The notes below the pieces were generated by a model. The model saw nothing but the letters and a program-made list of their open reading frames with translations, searched no databases and was not told where the DNA came from. Positions 38,556-47,830 of a DNA stretch of 64,000 nucleotides are shown here, in pieces. Where the stretch lies: assembly GCA_002503985.1 (NCBI GenBank), contig DASW01000002.1, positions 336,024-400,023 on the forward strand, written 5' to 3'. This stretch comes from Thermoplasmata archaeon UBA61 (GTDB lineage: Archaea > Thermoplasmatota > Thermoplasmata > Lutacidiplasmatales > UBA184). Numbering within the stretch: the first letter of the stretch is position 1; each line of letters starts with the position of its first letter. The translations under genes and the position numbers were made by a program.

Positions 38556-39745
38556 CAGGCTCAACGGCACCCACGGTTCCGGGGGCCCGGCGGTTACGCC
38601 GACCCGGACGGGTCGGGAGAGCGTTGCTCTCCGTCGCCATCGCCCTGGTCGTCGTGGTGGCGACCTTCGGGACCTACGAGTACTACGAGTCGGGACAGGC
38701 GTCGGGTGGGACCACCCTCGTGGTCTACACCTACTCCTCCCTCTTCAACGGCAACTGCGGCGCCGGGGCCGCGAACCTGTCGATGCTGCTCGGGGAGTTC
38801 GAGCAGGCCCACGGGGTCCACGTCGAGCTCGTCTGCCCGACGGGGAACCTCGTCAGCGCTCTCCAGACCCCGGCCGACTACGGCCTCCCGGCGGCCGACC
38901 TCGTGATGGGCCTCGACGAGGTCACCGCGCCCGAGGCGGAATCGCTGAACCTGCTCGCTCCCTACTCCCCTCCCGACCTTGCGACGATCCCGCCCTGGCT
39001 CGTCTCCGAACTGAGCCCGGGCTACGGGGTGGTACCGTACGAGTACGGGTTCCTCGCGGTCGATTACACCCCCGGGTTCTGGAACGAGACGGACGGCGCG
39101 GTGGCCAATGCCACGATGCCCGAGTTCGTGGACAACTCGACCTGGGCCACCCAATTCGTCACCGAGAACCCGGTCTACGACATCACCGGCGAGGAGTTCC
39201 TCGCCTGGCAGGTCGAGTACTACGAGACCGTGCTCCACCAGAGCTGGCAGGGGTTCTGGACGAAGTTCTTCGCCGAGACCCACCCGAACCCGGCGACCGA
39301 CTGGTCGACCGCGTTCGGTGAGTTCGGGACCCCGGCGGGTGAAAACCAGCTCGTCGTGAGCTACGCCACCGACCCCGCGTACGCGCTGGCGAACGGGGGG
39401 GCGGGAACGCTGAACTCGACCGTCTCCTGGTGGAACGGGACCGCGTACGGCTGGCGGACCATCTACGGAGTGGGCGTCGTCCAAGGTTCTCGCCACGTCA
39501 CGCTCGCCCGAGAGCTCGAGGACTGGATCCTGAGCGGCACGTTCCAGTCCTACCTCCCCGAGAACGAGTGGGAGTACCCGGCCAACGACACCGTGGCGCT
39601 TCCCGCCGTTTTCTCCGCGGCGATCGACCCGGCGACGGTCGTGGCGCTGAACAACGCGACGACCCCATCCGAGCTCGCCACGAACCTCACCGCGGACAAC
39701 GGGTGGCTCGAAACGTGGCAGGCGCTCGCGGGTAACGGCGGATGA
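38552..39745 (+). CDS. thiB: Thiamine ABC transporter substrate-binding protein
   Basis: This 397-residue protein has an N-terminal membrane anchor or signal segment (residues ~24-43, ALLSVAIALVVVVATFG). The mature binding protein resembles ThiB: TLVVYTYSS, MLLGEFEQAHGV, ADLVMGLDEV, PYEYGFLAVDY and VVSYATDPAYA. ThiB binds thiamine, TMP or TPP outside the membrane for ThiPQ. Many Asn-Thr/Ser sites suit an exposed protein. The start is GTG; an in-frame stop at 38489-38491 rules out a longer N-terminus. The TPP riboswitch upstream supports the substrate. Confidence 0.9.
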   Translation: MTGSTAPTVPGARRLRRPGRVGRALLSVAIALVVVVATFGTYEYYESGQASGGTTLVVYTYSSLFNGNCGAGAANLSMLLGEFEQAHGVHVELVCPTGNLVSALQTPADYGLPAADLVMGLDEVTAPEAESLNLLAPYSPPDLATIPPWLVSELSPGYGVVPYEYGFLAVDYTPGFWNETDGAVANATMPEFVDNSTWATQFVTENPVYDITGEEFLAWQVEYYETVLHQSWQGFWTKFFAETHPNPATDWSTAFGEFGTPAGENQLVVSYATDPAYALANGGAGTLNSTVSWWNGTAYGWRTIYGVGVVQGSRHVTLARELEDWILSGTFQSYLPENEWEYPANDTVALPAVFSAAIDPATVVALNNATTPSELATNLTADNGWLETWQALAGNGG

Positions 39746-41370
39746 AAGGTCCTCGAGAAGGCGTCGGGTTCCTCGTCCCGGTGGTCGCCTTCGTCGCGCT
39801 GTTCGCTCTCCTCCCGGTGGCCCTCCTCTTTGCGAACGCTCTCGTCCAGGTAGGGGGTACGAGCGGGTTCCTCTCGGTCGTCACGACGGCGAGGAACCTC
39901 CGCTCCCTCGACAACTCCCTCGAGCAGGGAGCGCTTTCGGCCACCCTCGCCGTGGGGTTGGGATACCCGGCGGGGGTGTTCGTCGGCCGCTATTCCTTCC
40001 GGGGCCGCTCGCTCCTCCGTTCCCTGCTCCTCGTTCCGTTCCTCCTTCCGAGCCTCGTGGTCGTCCTCGGGGTGCTCGACCTCTTCGGACCGTCTGGGGT
40101 CATCTCGACCGTCCTCCCCTTCACCGCCTGGTTCGGGAGCGGCATCCCCGCGATCATCGCCGCGAACCTGTTCTTCAACGTCCCGATCGTGCTCCTCCTC
40201 ACGGCGACCGGCTGCGAGGGGGCTTCGGTCGAGCTCGAGGAGACGGTCGCCACGCTCGGGGGCTCTCCGCTGCGCGCGTACGGCGAGGTCTGGGCGCGGC
40301 CGACCTGGGTCGGTGCCGCCGCCGGAGGGCTTCTCACCTTCCTCTTCTCCGCCCTGTCGTTCGCGCCTCCGCTCCTCCTGTGCGGGGCGAGCTCCCGCTG
40401 CTACACCCTCGAAGCCCAGGTGTACGCCCTCGACCAGACGTTCTTAGAGCCCAACGCGGCCGCTGTCCTCGCGCTCGCGATGGTGCTTCTCCTGCTCCTG
40501 CCCACGGCGGGGTACCTCGCCTTGGTGAGCCGCCTAAGGGCCAGTCCCGGTCGTCGGACCGCGGGTCCTCGCCCGATCGATTGGCGAGCCCCAGCGACCT
40601 GGGCCCTGGCGCTCGAGACCGGGCTTGTCCTCGCTACGGAGGCCACCCTCCTCGCCGCCGTCCTCTATCGAACGGTGGCACCATCCGGGCGGTTCGGCGC
40701 CGGGGCTGCGTGGGCGCAGCTGTTCTCCGCATCGACCACGGCCCACCTCGGGGTGTCCGCCTTCGGAGCGATCGCGAACACGCTCTTCTTCGCCGTGGTC
40801 GCGGCACTCCTCGCCCTCCTCCTCTGCGTCGCGAGCGGCTACGCCGTGGTACGCCGACCGGACCGGGCCGTGGCGCTCGGTCTTCTCCTGTTCGTTCCTC
40901 TCCTACTGTCGCCGGTCGTCCTCGCGTTCGCCCTCTCGTCGTTCTGGCGGCCGTTCGTCGGCACCGGCTCGAACGTCTGGACCCTCGTGGTCGTGAGCCA
41001 GGCGATCCTGGCCCTCCCTTTCGCCCTCCAGAGCCTCGAGATCCCGCTCGCAGGTCTCTCCGGGGCCGCCCGGGACACCGCGCGAACGCTCGGGGCGACC
41101 TCGTTCGGGGCCTTCTTGGATGCGGACCTGCCGCGGGTCCAGGACGGGCTCGTCACGGTGGGGATGTTCTCCTTCGCCTTCGGCCTGGGCGAGTTCACCG
41201 CCACCAACTTCCTCGTCCCGCCCCAGCTCACGACCCTCCCGGTCGCGCTCTACGCGCTCTCCGAGGTCCGCCTCTTCCCCGTCGCGGATGCCGCGGCGGG
41301 GCTGCTCCTCATGCTCAGTCTCGCCGTCTTTGCGGTGATCGCGGTAGGAGGCCATCGTGTCGAGCTCTAG
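39742..41370 (+). CDS. thiP: Thiamine ABC transporter permease (two fused BPD domains)
   Basis: The 542-residue permease has about 12 membrane segments and two fused binding-protein-dependent transport domains. Each has an EAA-type loop: VELEETVATLGGSPLRAYGEVWARP in the first half, and GAARDTARTLGATSFGAFLDADLP in the second. The size matches ThiP (~536). The ATG overlaps the thiB stop by ATGA, and its last 14 nt overlap thiQ, so the three genes should be translated together under TPP control. Confidence 0.9.
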   Translation: MKGPREGVGFLVPVVAFVALFALLPVALLFANALVQVGGTSGFLSVVTTARNLRSLDNSLEQGALSATLAVGLGYPAGVFVGRYSFRGRSLLRSLLLVPFLLPSLVVVLGVLDLFGPSGVISTVLPFTAWFGSGIPAIIAANLFFNVPIVLLLTATGCEGASVELEETVATLGGSPLRAYGEVWARPTWVGAAAGGLLTFLFSALSFAPPLLLCGASSRCYTLEAQVYALDQTFLEPNAAAVLALAMVLLLLLPTAGYLALVSRLRASPGRRTAGPRPIDWRAPATWALALETGLVLATEATLLAAVLYRTVAPSGRFGAGAAWAQLFSASTTAHLGVSAFGAIANTLFFAVVAALLALLLCVASGYAVVRRPDRAVALGLLLFVPLLLSPVVLAFALSSFWRPFVGTGSNVWTLVVVSQAILALPFALQSLEIPLAGLSGAARDTARTLGATSFGAFLDADLPRVQDGLVTVGMFSFAFGLGEFTATNFLVPPQLTTLPVALYALSEVRLFPVADAAAGLLLMLSLAVFAVIAVGGHRVEL

Positions 41371-42322
41371 CCCCCTCCTCGAGGTCCGGGCCCTCTCCGC
41401 CGCCTGGGACGGAGTGCCGGTCTTCCGGGACATCTCGTTCGACCTAGCCGAAGGCGAGTTCCTCGTGCTCCTCGGGCCGAACGGATGCGGCAAGACGACC
41501 TTGTTGCGCTGCCTCGCCGGCCTCGAGCGGCCCGCCGGTGGAACGGTCCGCCTCGACGGGGTCGACGTCACGCATCTTCCCCCTCACCAGAGGGGTATCG
41601 TCCTGATGTTCCAGGACCCGGCGCTGTTCCCTCACCGGTCCGTCTACGAGAACATCGCCTACGCGCCGCTCCTGAAGCATCGCCCGGTCGCCGAGGTGAA
41701 GGAGGAGGTCACTCGGCTCGTGGACCTCCTGCACCTCTCGGGGTTCGAGGACCGCCGGCCGGACCAGCTCTCCGGTGGAGAGCTCCAGCGCGTCGCCCTC
41801 GCGCGAACGCTGGCCGCGCGTCCTCGCCTCGTCCTCCTCGACGAACCGTTCGCGTCGATCGATGTCGAGCTCAAGGCCGAGCTGCGCTCGGAGTTCCGCC
41901 AGGTCCTCCGCGCCTTCGGCACCTCGGCGATCCATGTCACGCACGACCGGGAAGAGGGGCTCTTCCTCGGCGACCGGGTCGGGCTCCTCTTCGACGGAGG
42001 GCTCCACGCGTTCGGCCGACCGTCCTACGTGTTCGGGAGCCCAGGCTCAATACGGGCCGCTCGGTTCCTGGGATACAATGTCCTCTCCGCGCCGTCGGGT
42101 CCCGTCGGGGTCCTGCCGACCGACCTGCGCCTCCTCCCCCCCGCCGCCGAGGGTATCGGGGCCACCGTCCTCGTCGCCGGCCCTGTAGGGCGGGAGAACC
42201 AGGTGGTCCTGCGGACGGACGATGGCCAGCGGCTCGAGATGCGGACGACGGACGCCGTGCCTCTTCCCGGCGCCCACGTACGACTCGGCTGGGAGCGGGC
42301 CGTTCCGTTGGCTCCGGACTAG
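41357..42322 (+). CDS. thiQ: Thiamine ABC transporter ATP-binding protein
   Basis: This 321-residue ATPase energises the ThiBP importer. Walker A GPNGCGKT is at 40-47, the Q-loop lies in MFQDPALFP, the signature LSGGE is at 138-142, Walker B is LVLLDEP near 158-164, and the switch His is H196 in HVTHD. About 90 extra C-terminal residues (after ~230) form a TOBE-like regulatory domain (VLVAGPVGRENQVVLRTDDG), which bacterial ThiQ lacks. The start is a GTG within the end of thiP. Confidence 0.9.
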   Translation: MSSSSPLLEVRALSAAWDGVPVFRDISFDLAEGEFLVLLGPNGCGKTTLLRCLAGLERPAGGTVRLDGVDVTHLPPHQRGIVLMFQDPALFPHRSVYENIAYAPLLKHRPVAEVKEEVTRLVDLLHLSGFEDRRPDQLSGGELQRVALARTLAARPRLVLLDEPFASIDVELKAELRSEFRQVLRAFGTSAIHVTHDREEGLFLGDRVGLLFDGGLHAFGRPSYVFGSPGSIRAARFLGYNVLSAPSGPVGVLPTDLRLLPPAAEGIGATVLVAGPVGRENQVVLRTDDGQRLEMRTTDAVPLPGAHVRLGWERAVPLAPD

Positions 42323-42368
42323 CCCGGCGCGGCCAAAGAACCCAAAAGGGTACGCCCTCTGCCTCACC

Positions 42369-45050
42369 ATGGGCTCGTCTGACCCACTGGGTGTCACCGA
42401 CTCGCTGAACTGCGGCTCCGAGCGCGTAACGATCTATCGCGCGGACCGTTTGGCGGGGGTCTACCCGCACCGTCTCGCCCGTCGCCCGAGGACGACCCGG
42501 GTCCTTCTCGAGAACGTCCTCCGGCACTTCGACGCGCGCGTCACCGACCCGAAGGCCCTCGTGGCGCTCGCGAACGGCGAGAAGGTCCCCGAGGGCACCG
42601 AGTTCGCCTACTACCCCGAACGGGTCCTTCTGCAGGACTTCACCGGCGTTCCGGTGATCGTCGACCTCTCCACGCTCCGCCGCGCGGCCGCGCATCGGGG
42701 TCTGGACCCGAGCCGGGTGAACCCCATCGTTCCCGTCGACCTCGTCATCGACCATTCCGTCCAGGTCGACAGTTTCGGCTCGGCGGGCTCGCTCGGGATC
42801 AACCTCGACCGGGAGTACGAGCGCAACCGGGAGCGGTACCGATTCCTCCGCTGGGCCAAGGGAGCGTACGCGAACGTTCGCATCGTCCCTCCTGGGAACG
42901 GTATTTGTCACCAGGTCAATCTCGAGCACCTCTCCACCGTGGTCGAGGCCCGCGGGCCGAAGGAGAACCGGGTCGCATTTCCGGACACCGTCATCGGGAC
43001 CGACTCGCACACAACGATGGTGAACGGGCTTTCGGTCCTCAGCTGGGGGGTCGGTGGGATCGAGGCCGAGGCCGTCATGCTCGGCGAGCCGTACTTCCTT
43101 TCCCCGCCGGTGGTCGTGGGCGTGCAGCTCACCGGTTCGCTCCCAGAGGGCGCGACCGCCACCGACCTCGTGCTGACCGTCACTCGCCGCCTGAGGGAGA
43201 AGGGGGTCGTCGACAAGTTCGTGGAGTTCTTCGGACCGGGCGTTGGCCACCTCGCCGTGCCGGACCGGGCGACCGTCTCGAACATGTGCCCGGAGTACGG
43301 CGCGACCGCCGCCCTCTTCCCGATCGACGAGGCCACGATCGCCTACCTCCGCGGTACCGGCCGCAGCCCCGAGCTCGTCGCCCGGGTCGAGGCGTACGCA
43401 CGGGCCCAAGGTCTCTGGGGCTCGCCGGCCCCGGGGTCGGTGGAGTACGACGATGTGCTCGCGATCGACCTTGGGTCGATCGTCCCCATGGTCTCCGGGC
43501 CGAAGAACCCCGAAGAGGGAGTCGCGCTCGGCGACGCACCCGCCTCCTTCCGGACGGCGCTGGAATCCTACCGGAAGGGTCACCCCGCCACGACCGCGGC
43601 CACGTCCACCCTTTCCCCGCCGGTTGAGGACGGTTCGGTCGTCATCGCGGCGATCACGAGCTGTACCAACACTTCGAACCCGAGCGTCATGGTCGGCGCG
43701 GGGCTGATCGCGAAGCGCGCGAGCGAGCTCGGTCTCAAGGTCCCGCCGCACGTCAAGACGTCCCTCGCTCCCGGGTCGAAGGTCGTGACGGCCTATCTCG
43801 AACGTTCGGGTCTGCTCCCGTACCTCGACCAGCTCGGCTTCGAGGTCGTGGGATACGGGTGCACTACGTGCATCGGCAACTCGGGCCCGCTCCCCGTGCC
43901 CGTGAGCCAGCAGGTCCGCGAACGCGACCTCTTCGTCGCCGCCGTCCTCAGCGGCAACCGGAACTTCGAGGCCCGCGTCCACAACGAGGTCCGCGCGAAC
44001 TACCTTGCTTCACCGATGCTGGTCGTGGCGTACGCCCTTGCCGGGAGGGTCGACATCGACCTCACGCGCGAGCCGATCGGACGGAAGGCGGACGGGACTC
44101 CGGTCTACCTGCGCGACCTGTGGCCGGCGGCGGAGGAGGTGCGACGGATCGTCGAGGCCAACCTCGACGCGTCCCTGTTCTCGGAGAAGTACCGCCAGGT
44201 CGAGGTGGGGGACGATCGCTGGGAGTCGCTCGACCCGCCCACGGGCCCTCAGTACGGTTGGGAGCCCGGCTCCACGTACCTCGCGGCCGCGCCCTACCTC
44301 GACCTCCCCGCGCCTTGGCTTCCGCGGGAAGGGGTCCTCGCCGAGGGGGCACGGGCGCTCGTCGTCCTAGGCGACCGGGTGTCGACCGACCACATCTCCC
44401 CGGCGGGCGAGATCCCCGAGGATTCCCCCGCGGGGAAATACCTCCTCGCCCACGGGGTGGCGGTCCGAGAGTTCAACACGTACGGCGCTCGGCGGGGACA
44501 TCACGAGGTCATGGTGCGGGGCACCTTCGCGAACGTGCGCCTCAAGAACCAGCTCGCCAGCGGGAAGGAAGGAGGGTACACCGTCCACGTCCCGTCCGGC
44601 GGAGCATCGACCATCTTCGAGGCCTCCGAGCGGTACCGAGCCGAGAAGACCCCACTGGTCGTTCTGGCCGGGAAGAGCTACGGCCAAGGAAGCTCGCGTG
44701 ACTGGGCGGCCAAGGGCCCGCGCCTCTTGGGCGTCGGTGCCGTGATCGCCGAAAGCTACGAGAGGATCCACCGGGCGAACCTGATCGAGATGGGGGTCCT
44801 TCCCCTCGCGTTCCGGCCGGGCGAAGGTTGGAAGCAGCTCGGTCTTACCGGTCGGGAGTCGTTCACTCTGCACCTGCCTACGGGCACATCCCTCGGTCCT
44901 GGGAGCGCAGTCGAGGTGGTGGCTCGGTCGGAGGACGGCACGTCTCGCGCGTTCACCGTCACGTGTCGGTTGAACTCGGCCACCGAGCTCGAGTACTACC
45001 AGGCCGGCGGTGTTCTTCCGTACGTCATGGCACACCGGTTCGCGAAGTAG
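42369..45050 (+). CDS. acnA: Aconitate hydratase A
   Basis: This 893-residue [4Fe-4S] enzyme interconverts citrate and isocitrate. The three cluster ligands are C432 (SCTNTSNP) and C498/C501 (GCTTCIGNSG). FGTDSHTTMVNGL-type and RAVIAESYERIHRANLIEMGVLPL-type segments, the latter in the C-terminal swivel domain (here VGAVIAESYERIHRANL), are present. Length is typical of AcnA/IRP-like proteins. It follows thiQ by 46 nt with its own A-rich element (CCAAAAGG at 42339-42346) about 26 nt before the ATG. Confidence 0.96.
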   Translation: MGSSDPLGVTDSLNCGSERVTIYRADRLAGVYPHRLARRPRTTRVLLENVLRHFDARVTDPKALVALANGEKVPEGTEFAYYPERVLLQDFTGVPVIVDLSTLRRAAAHRGLDPSRVNPIVPVDLVIDHSVQVDSFGSAGSLGINLDREYERNRERYRFLRWAKGAYANVRIVPPGNGICHQVNLEHLSTVVEARGPKENRVAFPDTVIGTDSHTTMVNGLSVLSWGVGGIEAEAVMLGEPYFLSPPVVVGVQLTGSLPEGATATDLVLTVTRRLREKGVVDKFVEFFGPGVGHLAVPDRATVSNMCPEYGATAALFPIDEATIAYLRGTGRSPELVARVEAYARAQGLWGSPAPGSVEYDDVLAIDLGSIVPMVSGPKNPEEGVALGDAPASFRTALESYRKGHPATTAATSTLSPPVEDGSVVIAAITSCTNTSNPSVMVGAGLIAKRASELGLKVPPHVKTSLAPGSKVVTAYLERSGLLPYLDQLGFEVVGYGCTTCIGNSGPLPVPVSQQVRERDLFVAAVLSGNRNFEARVHNEVRANYLASPMLVVAYALAGRVDIDLTREPIGRKADGTPVYLRDLWPAAEEVRRIVEANLDASLFSEKYRQVEVGDDRWESLDPPTGPQYGWEPGSTYLAAAPYLDLPAPWLPREGVLAEGARALVVLGDRVSTDHISPAGEIPEDSPAGKYLLAHGVAVREFNTYGARRGHHEVMVRGTFANVRLKNQLASGKEGGYTVHVPSGGASTIFEASERYRAEKTPLVVLAGKSYGQGSSRDWAAKGPRLLGVGAVIAESYERIHRANLIEMGVLPLAFRPGEGWKQLGLTGRESFTLHLPTGTSLGPGSAVEVVARSEDGTSRAFTVTCRLNSATELEYYQAGGVLPYVMAHRFAK

Positions 45051-45070
45051 TTCCCCGCCGCTCGGAGGGG

Positions 45071-45859
45071 TTAGCGCGGCGGCGCCGGGACCCCCGGCGC
45101 ATCGCTCCACCAAGCGACCGCTTCGTTTCGGCGGTAGGTGACCGTTCGCGTGCCCACCTTCGCACGCGCCGCGGCGACGGCCCGCGTGAGGACGTCGGCG
45201 GGGACGTGGAGCACGTGACGGTACGCCCGCTTCTCGAGCGCGTCGAGGCGTCGGGAGAGCGGTTCCGACACCTCGCGGTCGCTCAGCACCCGGATCTCCG
45301 CCGGAGGGTAGGTCCGAAGGATCTCCTGCTCCTTCGCCCGAGGACCGGCACGAAGGAGGTTGGGATAACCAGCCTCTGCCAGGGCCTCCCGAACGATACG
45401 ACGCGGTTCGTCCTCCGCGGGCCGGTCGGTGCCCTCCCCCCAAGAAGGAAGGTCGAGGATCGCCAGGACGCCGTGTCGACCGACCCGGGCGCCCTCTCGA
45501 AGACCGAGCTCGGGTCGGTCCAGTATGTGCAGCACGTGGACGAAAAGGGCCGCGTCGAACGAACCGTCGGGGAACGGGAGGCGGTAGGCATTGCCCCGAA
45601 CCAGGTACGGGAGGCCCTTCGCCGCCGCGCGCCCGAGCATCCCTCGGGAGCCATCCACCCCGACGACCCGGACGCCCCGGTCGACGAGGGGTCGCGCAAC
45701 GCGCCCGGTTCCTACCCCGACCTCGAGGATCGTTGTCCAGCGGTGCTCATCGAGGTAGCTACGGAGGCCTTCGATCGTCGCGGGCTCGAGCGGCTGGCGG
45801 GTTTCGTCGTACACCGTGGAGAGCGTGTCGAAATCCCGCCTCACGTCGTCGCTCGCCAT
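45071..45859 (-). CDS. Class I SAM-dependent methyltransferase
   Basis: The 262-residue protein has motif I ILEVGVGTGRVARPL, motif II VVGVDGSRGML, and SFDAALFVHVLHIL after motif III. This is a small-molecule type Rossmann methyltransferase; the substrate is unknown. The ATG at 45857-45859 (MASDDVRRDF) is used since a palindromic TATA box at 45887-45896 lies just above it. It converges with acnA with a 20-nt gap. Confidence 0.87.
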   Translation of the reverse strand: MASDDVRRDFDTLSTVYDETRQPLEPATIEGLRSYLDEHRWTTILEVGVGTGRVARPLVDRGVRVVGVDGSRGMLGRAAAKGLPYLVRGNAYRLPFPDGSFDAALFVHVLHILDRPELGLREGARVGRHGVLAILDLPSWGEGTDRPAEDEPRRIVREALAEAGYPNLLRAGPRAKEQEILRTYPPAEIRVLSDREVSEPLSRRLDALEKRAYRHVLHVPADVLTRAVAAARAKVGTRTVTYRRNEAVAWWSDAPGVPAPPR

Positions 45860-45886
45860 GCGAGTCCAACCTGAGCCACCGTCGTT

Positions 45887-45896
45887 CCATATATGG
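45887..45896 (-). promoter_or_regulatory. Palindromic TATA box of the methyltransferase gene
   Basis: CCATATATGG is a perfect palindrome. On the minus strand it would start transcription near 45865, about 6 nt before the ATG at 45859. Being symmetric, it could also fire toward the plus strand, but no plus gene begins within 150 bp. Confidence 0.55.
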
Positions 45897-46051
45897 AGGG
45901 AACGCCCCGCCCACGGCCCCCGGAGCGCCATCTTGGGGACCCGCGCCGCGGGGATGATGAGGAGGGGTTGACCGAGGCTTCTTAGTCTTCCGCCCGGCTC
46001 GTTCTCTCTCGGGAGAGGGAGCCTTCGCTTTCAAACCCAGGAGTACGGTGG

Positions 46052-46498
46052 ATGAAGCTCTGGTCCGCGCTCTATCTGGTCATCTGGATCGTCTTCTTCG
46101 AGTTCCTATTCGGCCTGTGGCCGGACCCGCCCGTGGCCGTCCCCTACCTTCACCTGGCTCTGGGGTTCGGCATCATCCTGGTCACGTACTACTGCTTCGA
46201 CCAGCTCCGAAAGTCCCGGGTCCCCGGAAGGGTGAAGCGGATCGCGAAGGTTTCGTGGAGCCTTTCCATCGCCACGGCCGTCTTCGGCCTCCTCCTCTGG
46301 TTCAACGTGGGAAGCGACTGGGTCGTCCCGGTCGTGAACCTCTCGGTCTTCCGCGGCATTCTGCTCCTGCACATCGTGATCGCCCTCGCGATCATCACGC
46401 AACTGGCCGCGGCCGCGATCGCCTACGACATGTGGGAAGACCACGAGTTCGAGAAGGAAACCGAACCCGGCGAGGTCCCGGCCGCTCCGGCCCCGTAG
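46052..46498 (+). CDS. Small four-TM membrane protein
   Basis: This 148-residue protein has four hydrophobic segments (about residues 3-23, 30-48, 65-85 and 100-125). Histidines fall in or near helices 2 and 4 (YLHLALGFG, LLHIVIALA), which resembles b-type heme membrane proteins, but the resemblance is weak and no family is recognised. An AGGAG at 46039-46043 is a possible ribosome-binding site, one of few here, suggesting a leadered mRNA. Confidence 0.75.
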   Translation: MKLWSALYLVIWIVFFEFLFGLWPDPPVAVPYLHLALGFGIILVTYYCFDQLRKSRVPGRVKRIAKVSWSLSIATAVFGLLLWFNVGSDWVVPVVNLSVFRGILLLHIVIALAIITQLAAAAIAYDMWEDHEFEKETEPGEVPAAPAP

Positions 46499-46574
46499 CG
46501 GGGCGGGTCGGGAACGCGAGGGTCGCGCCCGCGGGGCTTACCGGCGCGTGTCGCCCCGGGGTGGCAGCGTCAGG

Positions 46575-46582
46575 GGTATAGG
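46575..46582 (+). promoter_or_regulatory. TATA box of the VOC/methyltransferase unit
   Basis: GGTATAGG is centred 25-26 nt before the ATG at 46604. Confidence 0.6.
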
Positions 46583-46603
46583 TTCCCCTCCCCTCCGTGC
46601 GTC

Positions 46604-47041
46604 ATGCGGTTCGAGAACGTCGGATTGCGGGTGACCGACCTTGCGCGGTCCCTCCGCTTCTACACCCGGGCGCTCGGGCTACGGGAGGTCCGCCGCGGGG
46701 ACACCCGAACCTGGGGCGGCGGCATCTGGGTCCTCCTCGGGGACCCTCGCTCCCGCCGGAAGGTCGAGCTGAACTGGTATCCGAAGGGTTCGTTGTTCTC
46801 AGGCCCGTATCGCGCGGGAGATGGGGTGGACCATCTGGACTTCACCCTCGGGGTCGTGTCCCGGAAGGAGCTCGAGCGCGTCTACCGACGCCTGCTCCAG
46901 CACGGAGCTAAGCCCACGGGATACGAACCCTCGACGACCGCCGGCTGGATGGCGAGCGTCACGGACCCCGACGGGATCTGGATCACCATCGGTCGGCGTC
47001 CCCGCGTCACGCGCTCTCCACGGAAGGCGCGACGCACCTGA
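46604..47041 (+). CDS. VOC (glyoxalase/dioxygenase) superfamily protein
   Basis: The 145-residue protein has the paired beta-alpha-beta-beta-beta modules of the vicinal-oxygen-chelate fold: FENVGLRVTDLARSLRFYTR at the start, GVDHLDFTLGVVSRKELERVYRRL in the middle, and VTDPDGIWITIG at the end (strand ending in the metal-ligand region). It could be a lyase, an isomerase or a resistance protein; the metal ligands are not fully certain. It is followed by a methyltransferase after 9 nt, so the two may act on one small molecule. Confidence 0.85.
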   Translation: MRFENVGLRVTDLARSLRFYTRALGLREVRRGDTRTWGGGIWVLLGDPRSRRKVELNWYPKGSLFSGPYRAGDGVDHLDFTLGVVSRKELERVYRRLLQHGAKPTGYEPSTTAGWMASVTDPDGIWITIGRRPRVTRSPRKARRT

Positions 47042-47050
47042 GGTGCGGTC

Positions 47051-47785
47051 ATGACGAGCTCGAAGCCCTCCCAGTTCTACGGGGAACTCGCGAAGTACTA
47101 CGACGACCTGAACGCCTGGAAGGATTACCGCGCCGAGTCCGAGCGTCTCGAAGAGATCGCCCGCAGTATCGGTCGACGCGGGAGGGCGACCTGGCTGGAC
47201 GTGGCGTGCGGCACCGGCCGCCACCTCGAGCACTTGCGAAGGAAGCACCCGGTCGTCGGCGTCGACGCGAGTCGGGAGATGCTTCGGATCGCGCGCCGTC
47301 GCCTGCCCAAGATACGGCTCGTGGTCGGGGACATGCGCACGTTCCGCCTGGACCAACGGTTCGACGTAGTGAGCTGTCTCTTCAGCGCCATCGGGCACCT
47401 GAGGACGGAACGGGACCTCGGAACGACGTTCGCCAACTTCGCGCGGCACCTGAACCCCGGTGGGGTCGCGATCGTGGAACCCTGGCTCGACCCGACCAAG
47501 CTACGACTGGGCTCGGTCTACCTCCGTGCCTACGACGGTCCCTTCACCAAGGTCGTCCGATGCGCGTTCTCGACGCGCCGCGGGAACCGGACCGTCATCC
47601 AGTACCACTACCTGATCGCCGAGCATGGTCGAGGGATCCGTCACGTGAAAGTGACCGACGTGGGATTGCTGGTCTCTCGCTCGCGGCTCTTGGAGCTGAT
47701 GAGCTCGGCGGGGCTAGAATCGCGGTTCATCGCCCGCGGGCTGATGCCCGGTCGCGGTCTGCTCATCGGGGTCAAGGACCGATAG
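47051..47785 (+). CDS. SAM-dependent methyltransferase
   Basis: The 244-residue protein shows motif I ATWLDVACGTGRHLEHL, motif II VVGVDASREMLRIARRRLP, and RFDVVSCLFSAIGHLRTERDL. The sequence is typical of class I methyltransferases related to those that modify natural products or lipids. It is 9 nt downstream of the VOC gene. The substrate is unknown. The start ATG matches the normal SSKPSQFYGELAKYYDD N-terminus of this group. Confidence 0.88.
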   Translation: MTSSKPSQFYGELAKYYDDLNAWKDYRAESERLEEIARSIGRRGRATWLDVACGTGRHLEHLRRKHPVVGVDASREMLRIARRRLPKIRLVVGDMRTFRLDQRFDVVSCLFSAIGHLRTERDLGTTFANFARHLNPGGVAIVEPWLDPTKLRLGSVYLRAYDGPFTKVVRCAFSTRRGNRTVIQYHYLIAEHGRGIRHVKVTDVGLLVSRSRLLELMSSAGLESRFIARGLMPGRGLLIGVKDR

Positions 47786-47830
47786 GGCTCGAAGAGGGAC
47801 GCTTTCCCCTCCTTCCCCTAGGGATTCCCG

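Noticed and set aside
41937..43982. 681-codon antisense open frame over thiQ and acnA
   Set aside because: No domain is visible, and both sense genes have intact catalytic motifs.
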